Positions 15,139 to 23,543 of a DNA stretch of 43,370 bases are shown piece after piece; position 1 is the stretch's first letter; each line of letters starts with the position of its first letter. The notes under the pieces were generated by a model. The model was not told where the DNA came from. It did not search any database and worked only from the letters and a program-made list of their open reading frames with translations. The stretch covers positions 1 through 43,370 of the forward strand of contig JAHRVG010000026.1 of the NCBI GenBank assembly GCA_019090795.1, read 5' to 3'. The position numbers and the translations under genes are program-made. This DNA is from Paracoccaceae bacterium. Its GTDB lineage: Bacteria; Pseudomonadota; Alphaproteobacteria; Rhodobacterales; Rhodobacteraceae.

Positions 15139-15179
15139 ACCAGCCATTGGAAGGGCAACTTTCCAAGGGGTGGGTTTTT
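15139..15179 (+). terminator. Probable terminator of fdxA
   Basis: Arms at 15139-15152 and 15161-15173 pair (core TTGGAA/TTCCAA, then ACC/GGT-type pairs past two mismatches), followed by TTTTT at 15175-15179. It lies 38 bases before the carD start, so carD needs a promoter overlapping this region. The rest of 14991-15138 shows no gene. Confidence 0.5.
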
Positions 15180-15216
15180 CGGTCTGAATGTAGCGCGAAG
15201 CAAGGAAAGAAAATAC

Positions 15217-15741
15217 ATGGCTAAGGCTAAAAAGAACCCGGATTTCAACCCCGGTGATTATGTGGTTTACCCCTCGCATGGGGTTGGTAAAGTCATTTCA
15301 ATTGAAAATGACGAGGTAGCGGGCTTTCAGATGGAATTGTTCGTGATCACCTTTGAAAAAGACAAAATGACCCTGCGGGTACCTACTGCCAAGGTCGAAT
15401 CTGTCGGTATGCGCGGGCTGTCCAGCCCTGAAATCGTGGCAAAAGCGATGAGAACCCTAAAGGGTCGCGCCCGTGTGAAACGCGCCATGTGGTCACGCCG
15501 CGCGCAGGAATATGAGCAAAAGATCAATTCCGGTGATTTGATTTTCATCGCTGAAGTGGTGCGTGATCTGCACCGCACCGATGATCAGCGCGAACAATCT
15601 TACTCGGAACGTCAGTTGTACGAGGCCGCATTGGAACGCATGACCCGCGAGGTGGCCGCGGTAGAACAAGTAGACGAAGCAACAGCGCAAGAGAGTGTGG
15701 CCGAAGTGCTGCAATCACGCGTCGCTCCGGTAGATACCTGA
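15217..15741 (+). CDS. carD: CarD-family RNA polymerase-binding transcription factor
   Basis: 174 residues. N-terminal Tudor-like RNA polymerase-interacting domain (FNPGDYVVYPSHGVGKVISIE...) up to about residue 70, then a helical DNA-binding domain with the basic stretch KGRARVKRAMWSRRAQEYEQKI. CarD stabilises the open complex at many promoters, including rRNA, in Rhodobacter-type alphaproteobacteria. AAGGAAAGAAAATAC before the ATG. It meets the pyrC-like gene tail to tail with one base between the stops. Confidence 0.95.
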   Translation: MAKAKKNPDFNPGDYVVYPSHGVGKVISIENDEVAGFQMELFVITFEKDKMTLRVPTAKVESVGMRGLSSPEIVAKAMRTLKGRARVKRAMWSRRAQEYEQKINSGDLIFIAEVVRDLHRTDDQREQSYSERQLYEAALERMTREVAAVEQVDEATAQESVAEVLQSRVAPVDT

Positions 15742-15742
15742 T

Positions 15743-17020
15743 TTAGGTGGGGCGGGAATAGACCTCCGCCCCAGCCACAAAGGTTTTCAGAACCACCCCC
15801 TGCATCCGCTGCCCGTCAAACGGTGTGTTCTTGGAGCGCGAATGCAGTTTCGTGCGGTCGAGCACAAACGGCTTGTCCGGATCAAACAGAACCAGATCAG
15901 CCGGCGCGCCAATGGCCAAGCGTCCCCCCGCCAGCCGCAACAGTTTTGCCGGATTTAGCGATAGCGCCCGCCACAGGGTTGGCAGGTCCATCACGTCTGC
16001 ATGAACCAGACGCATTGCGGCAGGCAGCAGCGTTTCCAGCGCCACGGCACCGGATGCGGCTTCTTCAAATGGCAGGCGTTTGCTTTCCTCGTCTTGGGGC
16101 GTGTGCATGGAGCTGATAATGTCGATCAACCCGCTCGCCACAGCCTCGCCAATCGCCACGCGGTCTACCTCGCCCCGAAGGGGCGGTTTGACCTTGAAGA
16201 AGGTGCGGTATCCCTCCACATCCAGCTCGTTCAATGTGAGGTGATGGATCGAGGCCCCCGCTGTCACAGGCAAGCCCGCCGCCTTGGCGCGTTCCAGTGC
16301 GGGCAAGGCGCAGGCGGTGGTGATCTGGTCGATGTGATAACGGGTGCCGGTCATCTCGATCAACGCCAGATCCCGCTGCAACTGAATGCGTTCTGCCATT
16401 GGTGACACCGCTGGCAGGCCCAACTTGCTGGCAAACGGGCCAGAGGTAGCGCAGGCACCGTTTGACAGGTTGGGGTCTTGTACGTGGCCAATCACCAACG
16501 CATCGAGACCTTTGGCATAGGTCAGGCAGCGCTGGAAAATCTTGTTGTCGGGGATCACGCTGTCGGCATCGCTGAAGGCCACGGCGCCTGCGTCTTGCAG
16601 AAATCCGATCTCGGCCATTTCGCGCCCACCGCGCCCTTTGGTCAGGGTCGCCATGGGCAAAACATTCACCGCCGCCTTGTCCACCGCGCGGCGATGGACA
16701 AACTCCAGAACCTCAGGGCTGTCAATCGCGGGCAGAGTATCGGGGCGGGTCACCATGGTTGTAACGCCCCCCGCCGCTGCGGCATCCCCGGCGCTGCGAA
16801 AGCTTTCCTTGTGGCGCTCACCGGGCTCACAAACCTTGACGCCAATGTCGATGATGCCGGGTGCTAGACATTTTCCGGCGCAATCAATTGTATCGGGGGC
16901 GCTGAAATCCGCGGGCAGAATTTCTGCAATCACGCCATCAATGATCCGGAGCGAACCGAGTGTATCGGTGCCGGTTTCAGGATTGATCAGACGGGCGTTG
17001 GTAAGGAGGAGGTCGGTCAT
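15743..17020 (-). CDS. pyrC: Dihydroorotase-like protein, catalytically dead (PyrX-type partner of PyrB)
   Basis: 425 residues with the full amidohydrolase fold, but the key residues are gone. The metal-binding HxH of the usual IDLHVHFREPG is GVK (residues 60-62, in GIIDIGVKVCEPGE). The catalytic ATDHAPH region reads SSMHTPQ (about residue 305), so the Asp is lost. The His of the middle (HLCHLS) is YHIDQIT. In several bacteria an inactive DHOase is needed as a structural partner of aspartate carbamoyltransferase while another pyrC does the chemistry. Its ATG follows directly on the stop of the DUF4268 gene. The operon with pyrB supports this role, which is inferred. Confidence 0.88.
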   Translation of the reverse strand: MTDLLLTNARLINPETGTDTLGSLRIIDGVIAEILPADFSAPDTIDCAGKCLAPGIIDIGVKVCEPGERHKESFRSAGDAAAAGGVTTMVTRPDTLPAIDSPEVLEFVHRRAVDKAAVNVLPMATLTKGRGGREMAEIGFLQDAGAVAFSDADSVIPDNKIFQRCLTYAKGLDALVIGHVQDPNLSNGACATSGPFASKLGLPAVSPMAERIQLQRDLALIEMTGTRYHIDQITTACALPALERAKAAGLPVTAGASIHHLTLNELDVEGYRTFFKVKPPLRGEVDRVAIGEAVASGLIDIISSMHTPQDEESKRLPFEEAASGAVALETLLPAAMRLVHADVMDLPTLWRALSLNPAKLLRLAGGRLAIGAPADLVLFDPDKPFVLDRTKLHSRSKNTPFDGQRMQGVVLKTFVAGAEVYSRPT

Positions 17021-18007
17021 CTAACTACCTTCGATGTCACTTAGGTCGAGCTCTTTAACTCGATGGTGAAATAATTCGTACATATGGTTCAGTCTATTTA
17101 CTAACCACTTGTGTTGTTCATTCCACTCACCTTTATCGGTTGGATCAGCGCCAGTTTTTTTAACGGAAATTCTAGCCATTTTGCGATTCGGTAGCTCCTC
17201 CCAGTTCAATTCGAACTCGGCTTCAGAATCAATTTCTTCTCGTTGTGCTTCCATCAATTGATAGTAATTTCCAGCGTTATCTCCATTAAACTCCAAAGAT
17301 GCCGTAATCCATTTCTTTTGGGAATTCAGGGCTGCAACAAGTGCAAATCCTGATCTGCCAATTCGCATAATCATCCACTGTTGTGGGCCGGGTTTCTGGC
17401 AGTTCAGGTTGCTTGCTCCCTCCAAGAAAGTTTTGAAATCTGACCAATAATCAATATACGTGCGTTTCAACTCGGTCAAACTTGAAGCGTTTGCTCGCTT
17501 TGCCGTTTTCGCTATGTTTCGGGTCCAATCGTTTGGTTTCGCAATGATGTTGAAGCGTGGAGCAATTGGGCTATCACCAATTTGCCATAACTCTATTTCT
17601 AAAGCAAAGAACTGGTACTCATCATCTGTTGCAGTATTCAAGAGATCAATGGCGGCTCGGTGTTCATCGCGAATTCTTTCGGCAATCCAAATAATCGTTC
17701 TTGCTTTTCTACCAGCGGCATAAGTTAGCAGCTTACCTAGGTGATCGTGGTCAGAGGGACCAAATTGATTTTCTATAACGATTACATGGTCTTCGCGCGC
17801 TGTATCTTGGCAAATGATGTCAGCGCGAAATGGGCCGACATTGGCTTCTATTTCTATTAGTTCTAGCCAGTCGCTGCCAAAGCCAAGTGTTTCGCCTATG
17901 AGGGCGAGGCTTTTCTCTTTAGCGAGCCATGGAGTGAAATCACGGGCTTCATCGGCCCAAACGGCTTGTAAATTTTTTACTTGCTTTAATTTTCCTAACT
18001 CGGGCAT
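17021..18007 (-). CDS. DUF4268-domain protein with PD-(D/E)XK nuclease-like core, inserted in the pyr operon
   Basis: 328 residues from the ATG at 18007 (MPELGKLKQVKNLQAVWADEARDF), placed by AGGAGTGG in front of it; the frame continues 39 codons upstream but through a repeat. The core GPFRADIICQDT..HVIVIENQFGPSDHDHLGKLLTYAAG holds Asp and Glu-x-Asn-Gln of a PD-(D/E)XK-type nuclease fold. The C-terminal part is the DUF4268 domain. Family members sit in variable regions and defence-type islands; function not shown. The base composition is visibly more AT-rich than its neighbours. It stands between the small membrane genes and pyrC, whose ATG abuts its stop, and a palindromic repeat lies on its other side. 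Best read as an acquired gene. Confidence 0.8.
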   Translation of the reverse strand: MPELGKLKQVKNLQAVWADEARDFTPWLAKEKSLALIGETLGFGSDWLELIEIEANVGPFRADIICQDTAREDHVIVIENQFGPSDHDHLGKLLTYAAGRKARTIIWIAERIRDEHRAAIDLLNTATDDEYQFFALEIELWQIGDSPIAPRFNIIAKPNDWTRNIAKTAKRANASSLTELKRTYIDYWSDFKTFLEGASNLNCQKPGPQQWMIMRIGRSGFALVAALNSQKKWITASLEFNGDNAGNYYQLMEAQREEIDSEAEFELNWEELPNRKMARISVKKTGADPTDKGEWNEQHKWLVNRLNHMYELFHHRVKELDLSDIEGS

Positions 18008-18075
18008 TTGTTTTCCACTCCTTATTCTCACTAGAATTATTTCGGTTTTAAAGCAGCCTTTGCCAAAAGGTGCTC

Positions 18076-18218
18076 CTGCCCGCACCGTCGGGCAGCGCCT
18101 GACCTTCCCCCCGGGAAGGCGCATTGCGATGTTGCATTTGAATGCACAGTTGGTGTTTGCGGAGAGGATGCACCAAGTTAGAAATGGTGTGAGGCCTTCC
18201 CAAGGTCAGGCGCTGCCC
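18076..18218. repeat. Palindromic repeat element (REP/MITE-like) next to the DUF4268 gene
   Basis: GGGCAGCGCCTGACCTT at 18090-18106 is repeated perfectly inverted at 18202-18218. Inside, GGGAAGGC (18113-18120) pairs with GCCTTCCC (18194-18201); the left arm has six extra C between these blocks. Smaller nested hairpins lie within: TGCATT/AATGCA, TTGGTG/CACCAA. On the outer left side CTGCCCG/CGGGCAG (18076-18095) makes a third stem. It looks like a folded, probably multi-copy element with no coding capacity. Confidence 0.7.
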
Positions 18219-18241
18219 TAGCATTATATCTGCACCCGTGT

Positions 18242-18766
18242 TCATACCGCCCCCTTTTGAATGTCGCGCATTAACCCGTAAACTTCTGGCCCACCTTCAA
18301 TCCACTCAAAGCCAATATCCACCGTGTAACTGCGGTTTTTGCCACGCCGGTATTCTTGTGCGAAGGTGACGGTAGCAGGGGTTTCGCCGTCAAAGCCCAA
18401 ATTTGTAGCGGCAGTGATTGGATAGGATTTCAGCTTGCGCCCGCGCAAAGGCATGTCAGTGGCAACAATCGCGCGGCTGTCTGTCAGGGTGTACCAACTG
18501 TGGCGGCGCTTGTAGGCGGCATAAAGGGGCGGACCGATGCCAATGCCGATACCGACGCCAAAGTGCAACAGCCCGAACATCCACATCCCGCCCCCTGCCT
18601 GTGCCGCCATCACCATCCAGAATAGGGCGAAACCAGCGAAGAAAATACCAAAAATCAACGTCATAAGGTTGCTCGCCTTCCAGCGCACAGCCCCATCGGG
18701 GCGACCCTGCCAGAGGATGTTTTCGCCCGCGTCAAGGATGCTTTCCCAGCCGGTGGGGGTAGTCAT
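18242..18766 (-). CDS. Small membrane protein with bacterial PH-like domain
   Basis: 174 residues from the ATG at 18766 ([25 protein letters not shown]), placed by GGAGAG. Two hydrophobic helices at about 30-55 and 60-80, then RHSWYTLTDSRAIVATDMPLRGRKLKSYPI..., the strand pattern of a bPH2-like domain. ILWQGRPDG near the N-terminus is typical. Its ATG overlaps the stop of the preceding gene by four bases (ATGA), so it is in the pyrB operon. In related genomes such a gene commonly lies between pyrB and pyrC; function unknown. Confidence 0.8.
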   Translation of the reverse strand: MTTPTGWESILDAGENILWQGRPDGAVRWKASNLMTLIFGIFFAGFALFWMVMAAQAGGGMWMFGLLHFGVGIGIGIGPPLYAAYKRRHSWYTLTDSRAIVATDMPLRGRKLKSYPITAATNLGFDGETPATVTFAQEYRRGKNRSYTVDIGFEWIEGGPEVYGLMRDIQKGAV

Positions 18767-19170
18767 GCTGCTCTCCTGTCCCGTGCTGACAGGATTGTGT
18801 TTGCAGTGGCTTTCGGGTCTGCCAAGTATTTCAGCATGAATTTGTCGCCCGTATCGGTGATCACTTGCGTTGCCGAAAACAGAGTTCGGGCGTTGGTGAT
18901 ATGACCCAGCGGGATTGAGCGCTCGGCGGGGCCAGACAGATGTGTGGAACTTAGGGTCCAAACCACGTCCATCGCCTCTGACGCGACATAGATCCAGCGG
19001 ATGAAGATGGCGCAGAAGGCGCCAACGATGCCGGTCCAGGGAAAGGGATTGCCGATATAGAGCAACCCTCCATACATCAGTGCCGCACCGAGAAAGGCGA
19101 GGAAAACGTGCTCGCGGTTATACGCGCCCCGGTCAGGCCGGATTTCCAGGATGCCAGAGCGATCAGACAT
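18763..19170 (-). CDS. Small membrane protein of the pyrB operon
   Basis: 135 residues from the ATG at 19170 ([25 protein letters not shown]). Two hydrophobic helices at about 25-45 and 50-70, followed by a soluble part with strand pattern ([29 protein letters not shown]). The start overlaps the end of pyrB by 8 bases and the end overlaps the next gene by 4, so it is translated from the pyr mRNA. It and the next gene share the layout of two helices plus a PH-like domain. No function can be given. Confidence 0.75.
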   Translation of the reverse strand: MSDRSGILEIRPDRGAYNREHVFLAFLGAALMYGGLLYIGNPFPWTGIVGAFCAIFIRWIYVASEAMDVVWTLSSTHLSGPAERSIPLGHITNARTLFSATQVITDTGDKFMLKYLADPKATANTILSARDRRAA

Positions 19171-20116
19171 CAATGCCCCCGTTGTTGGAGGCGCGCAAAT
19201 TTCGTGCCAGCAATTCCATCGCGGCCATGCGCACGGCAACGCCCATTTCCACCTGCTCTTGAATAACCGAGCGGTGGATGTCGTCGGCCAAATCTCCGTC
19301 GATTTCAACGCCCCGGTTCATCGGTCCGGGGTGCATGACGATGGCGTCGGGCTTGGCGTGGGCCAGTTTTTGTGCGTTCAGCCCCCAGCGGTGGTAATAT
19401 TCGCGGCTGGAGGGGATAAACGCCCCGTCCATGCGCTCGGTTTGCAGGCGCAGCATCATTACCACGTCGACATCGCGCAACCCCTCGTTCATGTCATCGA
19501 ACACCTCGACCCCGAACTGGTCAATGCCGCTGGGCATCAGGGTTTTTGGCCCAATCAGGCGAATGCGGTTTTCCATTTTTCCCAGCAGGAAAATATTGGA
19601 GCGCGCCACGCGGGAATGGGCGATATCGCCACAAATCGCGATGCTCAGGCGGTGCAACCGGCCCTTGGCGCGGCGAATGGTCAGCGCATCCAGCAAGGCC
19701 TGAGTTGGGTGTTCATGACGCCCGTCGCCGGCGTTCAGAACCGCGCATTTCACCTTTTCCGACAGCAGGTCAACCGCACCGGAATGGGGATGGCGCACCA
19801 CCAGCAAATCGGGGTTCATCGCGTTCAGGGTCAGGGCGGTGTCGATCAGCGTCTCGCCTTTTTTGATCGAACTTGAGCCCATCGCCATGTTCATCACATC
19901 AGCCCCCAGCCGCTTGCCTGCGATCTCAAAGCTGGCTTGCGTGCGGGTGGAGTTCTCAAAGAACATATTGATCTGGGTCAGCCCCGCCAGCGTATCGGAG
20001 TGCTTGTGCGCCTGCCGGTTCAGGGTGACGTATTGATTTGCCAGATCGAGAATGGAAACGATGTCATTGCGGGAAAGATTTTCAATTCCCAAAAGGTGGC
20101 GCGCGGAAAATGCCAT
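19163..20116 (-). CDS. pyrB: Aspartate carbamoyltransferase catalytic subunit
   Basis: 317 residues from the ATG at 20116 ([20 protein letters not shown]), the usual length, with GAGG before it. The carbamoyl-phosphate loop is [16 protein letters not shown] (canonical EPSTRTRTSFE, here with Asn and Gln); also HPTQALLD and [11 protein letters not shown] near the end. Catalyses carbamoyl phosphate + aspartate to carbamoyl aspartate, first committed step of pyrimidine synthesis, in the cytosol. No pyrI regulatory subunit is present; the pyrC-like gene downstream is the likely structural partner. An in-frame ATG at 20188 would add 24 residues rich in Pro/Cys; this may be a leader rather than part of the enzyme. 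Confidence 0.95.
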   Translation of the reverse strand: MAFSARHLLGIENLSRNDIVSILDLANQYVTLNRQAHKHSDTLAGLTQINMFFENSTRTQASFEIAGKRLGADVMNMAMGSSSIKKGETLIDTALTLNAMNPDLLVVRHPHSGAVDLLSEKVKCAVLNAGDGRHEHPTQALLDALTIRRAKGRLHRLSIAICGDIAHSRVARSNIFLLGKMENRIRLIGPKTLMPSGIDQFGVEVFDDMNEGLRDVDVVMMLRLQTERMDGAFIPSSREYYHRWGLNAQKLAHAKPDAIVMHPGPMNRGVEIDGDLADDIHRSVIQEQVEMGVAVRMAAMELLARNLRASNNGGIDV

Positions 20117-20209
20117 ATCGACCTCATGCTTTGACTTCAGCTGTTTATAGGGGCAGGGACAAAGCGGGGCAAGACGGGGATTGTTCATCTCTGCGGGGTT
20201 TTCTATTCT

Positions 20210-21028
20210 ATGCCTAACCAAACTTGGATAGCACCGATTCCCATGGATTATCACGCAGCATTGGCAGCCCTTGAGTGGCAAGTAGAGCTGGGCGCGGATG
20301 AGGCGATCGGTGAAACCCCTGTGAACCGCTATGAATTGCCCAAAGCGGCACCCAAACCGGTGATCAAGTCAGGACCAACCTCTAATATTGCGCCGATTAG
20401 CCAGATGCCGGTAATTCCAGTGGTTCAGGAAACTGCCGCCGATATTGCGCGGATCATGGCGGGGCGTTGTGACACGCTTGCGGCTTTGCGCGATGCTTTG
20501 GCGGTGTTTGAGCATTGTGCGCTGAAAAAGGGTGCGCGCAATCTGGTGTTTAGCGATGGCAACCCGACAGCGCGCGTTATGGTGATCGGCGAGGCGCCGG
20601 GGCGCGAAGAGGATAGGAGCGGTAGGCCGTTTGTGGGGCCTACGGGTCAGTTGCTTGATAGAATGTTCGCAGCTATTGGCATGACCCGCGAGGGGGAGGG
20701 TGCGGCTGGGGTGTATATTACCAACGTGATGCCGTGGCGCCCGCCTCATAATCGTGATCCAGAACCCGAAGAAATCGCTATGATGATGCCGTTTTTGGAA
20801 CGCCACATCACGCTTGCAGCGCCGGATGTGGTTGTTCTTATGGGTAATACCCCTTGTCAGGCAGTGCTGGGTAAACGGGGTATTACCCGCTTGCGCGGCA
20901 ATTGGACCGAGGCGTTTGGAAAACCTGTGATGCCGATGTTTCACCCTGCCGCCCTGCTGCGTGACGGGTTGAAAAAGCGGGACTCTTGGGCCGATTTACT
21001 GGCGCTAAATGCGCGTTTGAAAGGATAA
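20210..21028 (+). CDS. Uracil-DNA glycosylase, family 4-like without Fe-S cysteines
   Basis: 272 residues from the first ATG; Met12 ([23 protein letters not shown], 20243) is an equally good start. The core matches family 4/5 glycosylases: [30 protein letters not shown] (about 125-155), [17 protein letters not shown] and [10 protein letters not shown]. The four cysteines that hold the 4Fe-4S cluster in family 4 are reduced to one: EHCALKK keeps one of the first pair, NVxKCRPP is NVMPWRPP and the later EACRPFL is MMMPFL. The enzyme would remove uracil from DNA. It begins a three-gene unit with moaB and Nudix and is divergent from pyrB. Confidence 0.88.
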   Translation: MPNQTWIAPIPMDYHAALAALEWQVELGADEAIGETPVNRYELPKAAPKPVIKSGPTSNIAPISQMPVIPVVQETAADIARIMAGRCDTLAALRDALAVFEHCALKKGARNLVFSDGNPTARVMVIGEAPGREEDRSGRPFVGPTGQLLDRMFAAIGMTREGEGAAGVYITNVMPWRPPHNRDPEPEEIAMMMPFLERHITLAAPDVVVLMGNTPCQAVLGKRGITRLRGNWTEAFGKPVMPMFHPAALLRDGLKKRDSWADLLALNARLKG

Positions 21029-21031
21029 GAC

Positions 21032-21562
21032 ATGGCAGAACGGGAATTCATTCCGCTGAATATCGCGATTTTGACGGTTTCCGACAGCCGCTCATTGGCA
21101 GAGGACAAATCCGGCGATGTTCTGGTGGGAAGGTTGCAAAAGGCTGGCCACAATTTGGCTGATCGCAAGATTATCCGCGACGAGCGCGCCCAGATTGCGG
21201 ATCAGTTGCGCACCTGGAGCGCTGACAGCGGAGTTGATGTAGTGATCTCTACCGGCGGCACCGGCCTGACCGGCCGTGATGTGACGGTTGAGGCTCATCA
21301 CGATGTGTACGAAAAAGAAATTACCGCTTTCAGCACCTATTTCACCCTGATATCGGTCAAGAAAATTGGTACCTCGGCCATTCAGTCTCGTGCTTGCGGT
21401 GGCGTGACCACAGGCACCTATCTGTTTGCCTTGCCCGGCAGCCCCGGTGCTTGCAAAGATGGCTGGGACGAAATTTTTGCCTATCAGCTGGATTACCGAA
21501 CCCTGCCGTGCAATTTCGTTGAGATGATGCCGCGCCTTGAAGAACACAAGTTGCGCGGATGA
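21032..21562 (+). CDS. moaB: Molybdenum cofactor biosynthesis protein B
   Basis: 176 residues, MoaB/MogA fold. ILTVSDSRSLAEDKSGDVL opens the domain and STGGTGLTGRDVTVEA is the molybdopterin-binding loop; LFALPGSPGACKDGWDEI closes it. It acts in adenylylation or insertion of molybdenum cofactor in the cytosol. AAAGGATAAGAC stands before the ATG, four bases after the glycosylase stop. The Nudix gene overlaps its end by four bases. Confidence 0.93.
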   Translation: MAEREFIPLNIAILTVSDSRSLAEDKSGDVLVGRLQKAGHNLADRKIIRDERAQIADQLRTWSADSGVDVVISTGGTGLTGRDVTVEAHHDVYEKEITAFSTYFTLISVKKIGTSAIQSRACGGVTTGTYLFALPGSPGACKDGWDEIFAYQLDYRTLPCNFVEMMPRLEEHKLRG

Positions 21563-22002
21563 GCGGCGGATTTCATACCATTGGCGATTGGGTCGAAACC
21601 GGCGTTGATGTCGCGGTGACACTGGCGCGTGATTCCCATGGGCGGGTATTGATCCAGTTGCGGGACGATTTTTCCCATGTGGTCAAGGCGGGGTGGTGGT
21701 GCCTGTTTGGCGGACATGTTGAGCAGGACGAGGCCCTTATTGATGCGGCTGCACGCGAGTTTGCCGAGGAAACCGGGCTGGATTTTCCGCAAAACAGTTT
21801 TGCCCCCTTTGTGCGGCTGATTTCTGATAATGGCCGCCGTCATTTTGTCTATCGCTTGGAGGTTCCTGTCGCCGGAGAGCAGATTTCCTTGCGTGAGGGC
21901 GCGGGCTTCGCCTTTGTGAATGCGGGGCAGCTAGAGCAGCTACGCATTTTACCGGCGGCGCGGCTGGCACTGGACCATCATTTTGCCACGGCAACGCGGT
22001 AA
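21559..22002 (+). CDS. Nudix hydrolase
   Basis: 147 residues. The Nudix box G-x5-E-x7-RE-U-x-EE-x-GU is complete at residues 52-74 (GHVEQDEALIDAAAREFAEE, then TGL), giving the Mg2+ site for hydrolysis of a nucleoside diphosphate linked to X. Substrate cannot be told; with a DNA glycosylase two genes upstream a nucleotide-pool role is possible but not shown. The ATG overlaps the moaB stop (ATGA). Confidence 0.93.
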   Translation: MSGGFHTIGDWVETGVDVAVTLARDSHGRVLIQLRDDFSHVVKAGWWCLFGGHVEQDEALIDAAAREFAEETGLDFPQNSFAPFVRLISDNGRRHFVYRLEVPVAGEQISLREGAGFAFVNAGQLEQLRILPAARLALDHHFATATR

Positions 22003-22080
22003 CCGAAAAGCGACTTGGTTTTTGGTCCGGGAGTGCTAAGTTCCAAACCGTATTAACCTAGGAAATCCCGAGGGACGTGA

Positions 22081-23541
22081 ATGAGATTTATGGCGCGCGG
22101 CTTGTTTGGTCTGTGTCTGCTGACACTGACCGTGGCGCTGCTGGCGCTGGCGGGCAATACCCTTGTGAATTCCGCAAAGGAGCGCGCTGAGGGCAGCAAG
22201 CGGCAACGAGTCGCCAAAGAGCGTGTTTTCTCCGTAGAGGTGCAGCCGCTGGAATTGGTAGATCACGCGCCTGTTATCACCACCTTTGGCGAGGTTGTCA
22301 GCGGCACCACGTTGGAATTACGCGCCGCGGCAGCGGGGGCGCTGGTGCAGTTGTCACCCAGTTTTCGTGAGGGCGGGCAGGTCAGGCGCGGCGAGTTGCT
22401 GTTCCAGACTGATCCCTCGAATGCACGCTCCAAAATGTTGCTGGCCGAGACCGAACTGGCTGAGGCGAAATCCGATCTTGCGGATGCGCAAAGCGATTTT
22501 TCCCTGGCCGAGGAGGAAGTACTGGCGGCCAATGCACAACGGGCGCTGCGCGAACAGGCGTTAGCCCGGCAAAAATCATTGCGGGAGCGCGGCTTGGGCA
22601 CGGATGTGGCCTTGGAAACGGCGGCTCTCTCTGCGTCGATTGCCGAGCAAGCGGTGCTGGCGCGGCGGCTCTCTCGCAATCAGGCGCAAAGCCGGATCGC
22701 AAGGGCAGGCAATGCGATTTCACGGCGCCAAATCAGTTATGACGAGGCCAAACGGATTTTTGATGACTCCACCGTTTACGCCGAGTTTGATGGTGTTCTC
22801 AGTGGCATCACGGCGGTGCTGGGCGGGTTGGTGAATGCAAATGAGAAACTGGGTAGTTTGATTGATCCCGAAGCACTGGAAGTGGCGTTTCGGGTCTCCA
22901 ATGCGGAATTCGGTGCGTTGACGCGGATTGGTGCAGGCTTGCAAAATACCAAAATTGAGGTGCAATTCACCGGATTGACGCAAGCCCTGAGCGGCAAGGT
23001 TGACCGCGTGAGTGCCGCTGTTGGCGCTGGCCAGACCGGGCGCGAGCTGTTTGCCACATTGGGGGACAGGGCTGCCAATGTGCTGCGGCCCGGTGATTTT
23101 GTCACGGTCAAGGTACGCGAACCGGTGCTGCGCGGGGTGGCGGTTATTCCGGCGCGCGCGGCGACTTCTGGTGGCGCGGTGCTGCTGGTTGACGAAAATA
23201 ACAAGCTGGAAGAAGCCCAAGTGGTTATTCTGCGTAAACAGGGTGAAATGCTGGTTGTGCGCGCTGACGGTTTGGCAGGGCGCCATCTGGTGGTGGCGCG
23301 TGCGCCCCAGCTCGGGGCTGGCATCCGGGTTGAGCCGCGTTTGTCCGGTGCTTTTCAGGGCGCACCAGACCAGCCGGAAATGATTGAGGTTTCGGATGAG
23401 ATGCGCCAGAAAATGATCGCCTTTGTCGAGGCAGATAAACAGATGTCTAAACGCGCCAAAAAGGCGCTGCTCCAACGTCTGAGCAGACCGAAAATGCCTA
23501 AGAATATGGTGGATCGCCTGACCCGCCGCATGGGGAGCTAG
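22081..23541 (+). CDS. RND efflux pump periplasmic adaptor (membrane fusion protein)
   Basis: 486 residues. An N-terminal signal anchor (residues about 7-30) without lipobox is followed by a biotinyl-lipoyl-like part (TFGEVVSGTTLELRAAAAGAL), a long coiled coil of Ala/Glu/Leu repeats (about 120-230) and beta-barrel parts. The C-terminal tail of about 50 residues (EMRQKMIAFVEADKQMSKRAKKALLQRLSRPKMPKNM) is a family-specific helical extension. It links the inner-membrane pump to an outer-membrane channel. Two bases separate it from the pump gene. A channel gene is not present nearby. Confidence 0.92.
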   Translation: MRFMARGLFGLCLLTLTVALLALAGNTLVNSAKERAEGSKRQRVAKERVFSVEVQPLELVDHAPVITTFGEVVSGTTLELRAAAAGALVQLSPSFREGGQVRRGELLFQTDPSNARSKMLLAETELAEAKSDLADAQSDFSLAEEEVLAANAQRALREQALARQKSLRERGLGTDVALETAALSASIAEQAVLARRLSRNQAQSRIARAGNAISRRQISYDEAKRIFDDSTVYAEFDGVLSGITAVLGGLVNANEKLGSLIDPEALEVAFRVSNAEFGALTRIGAGLQNTKIEVQFTGLTQALSGKVDRVSAAVGAGQTGRELFATLGDRAANVLRPGDFVTVKVREPVLRGVAVIPARAATSGGAVLLVDENNKLEEAQVVILRKQGEMLVVRADGLAGRHLVVARAPQLGAGIRVEPRLSGAFQGAPDQPEMIEVSDEMRQKMIAFVEADKQMSKRAKKALLQRLSRPKMPKNMVDRLTRRMGS

Positions 23542-23543
23542 CC

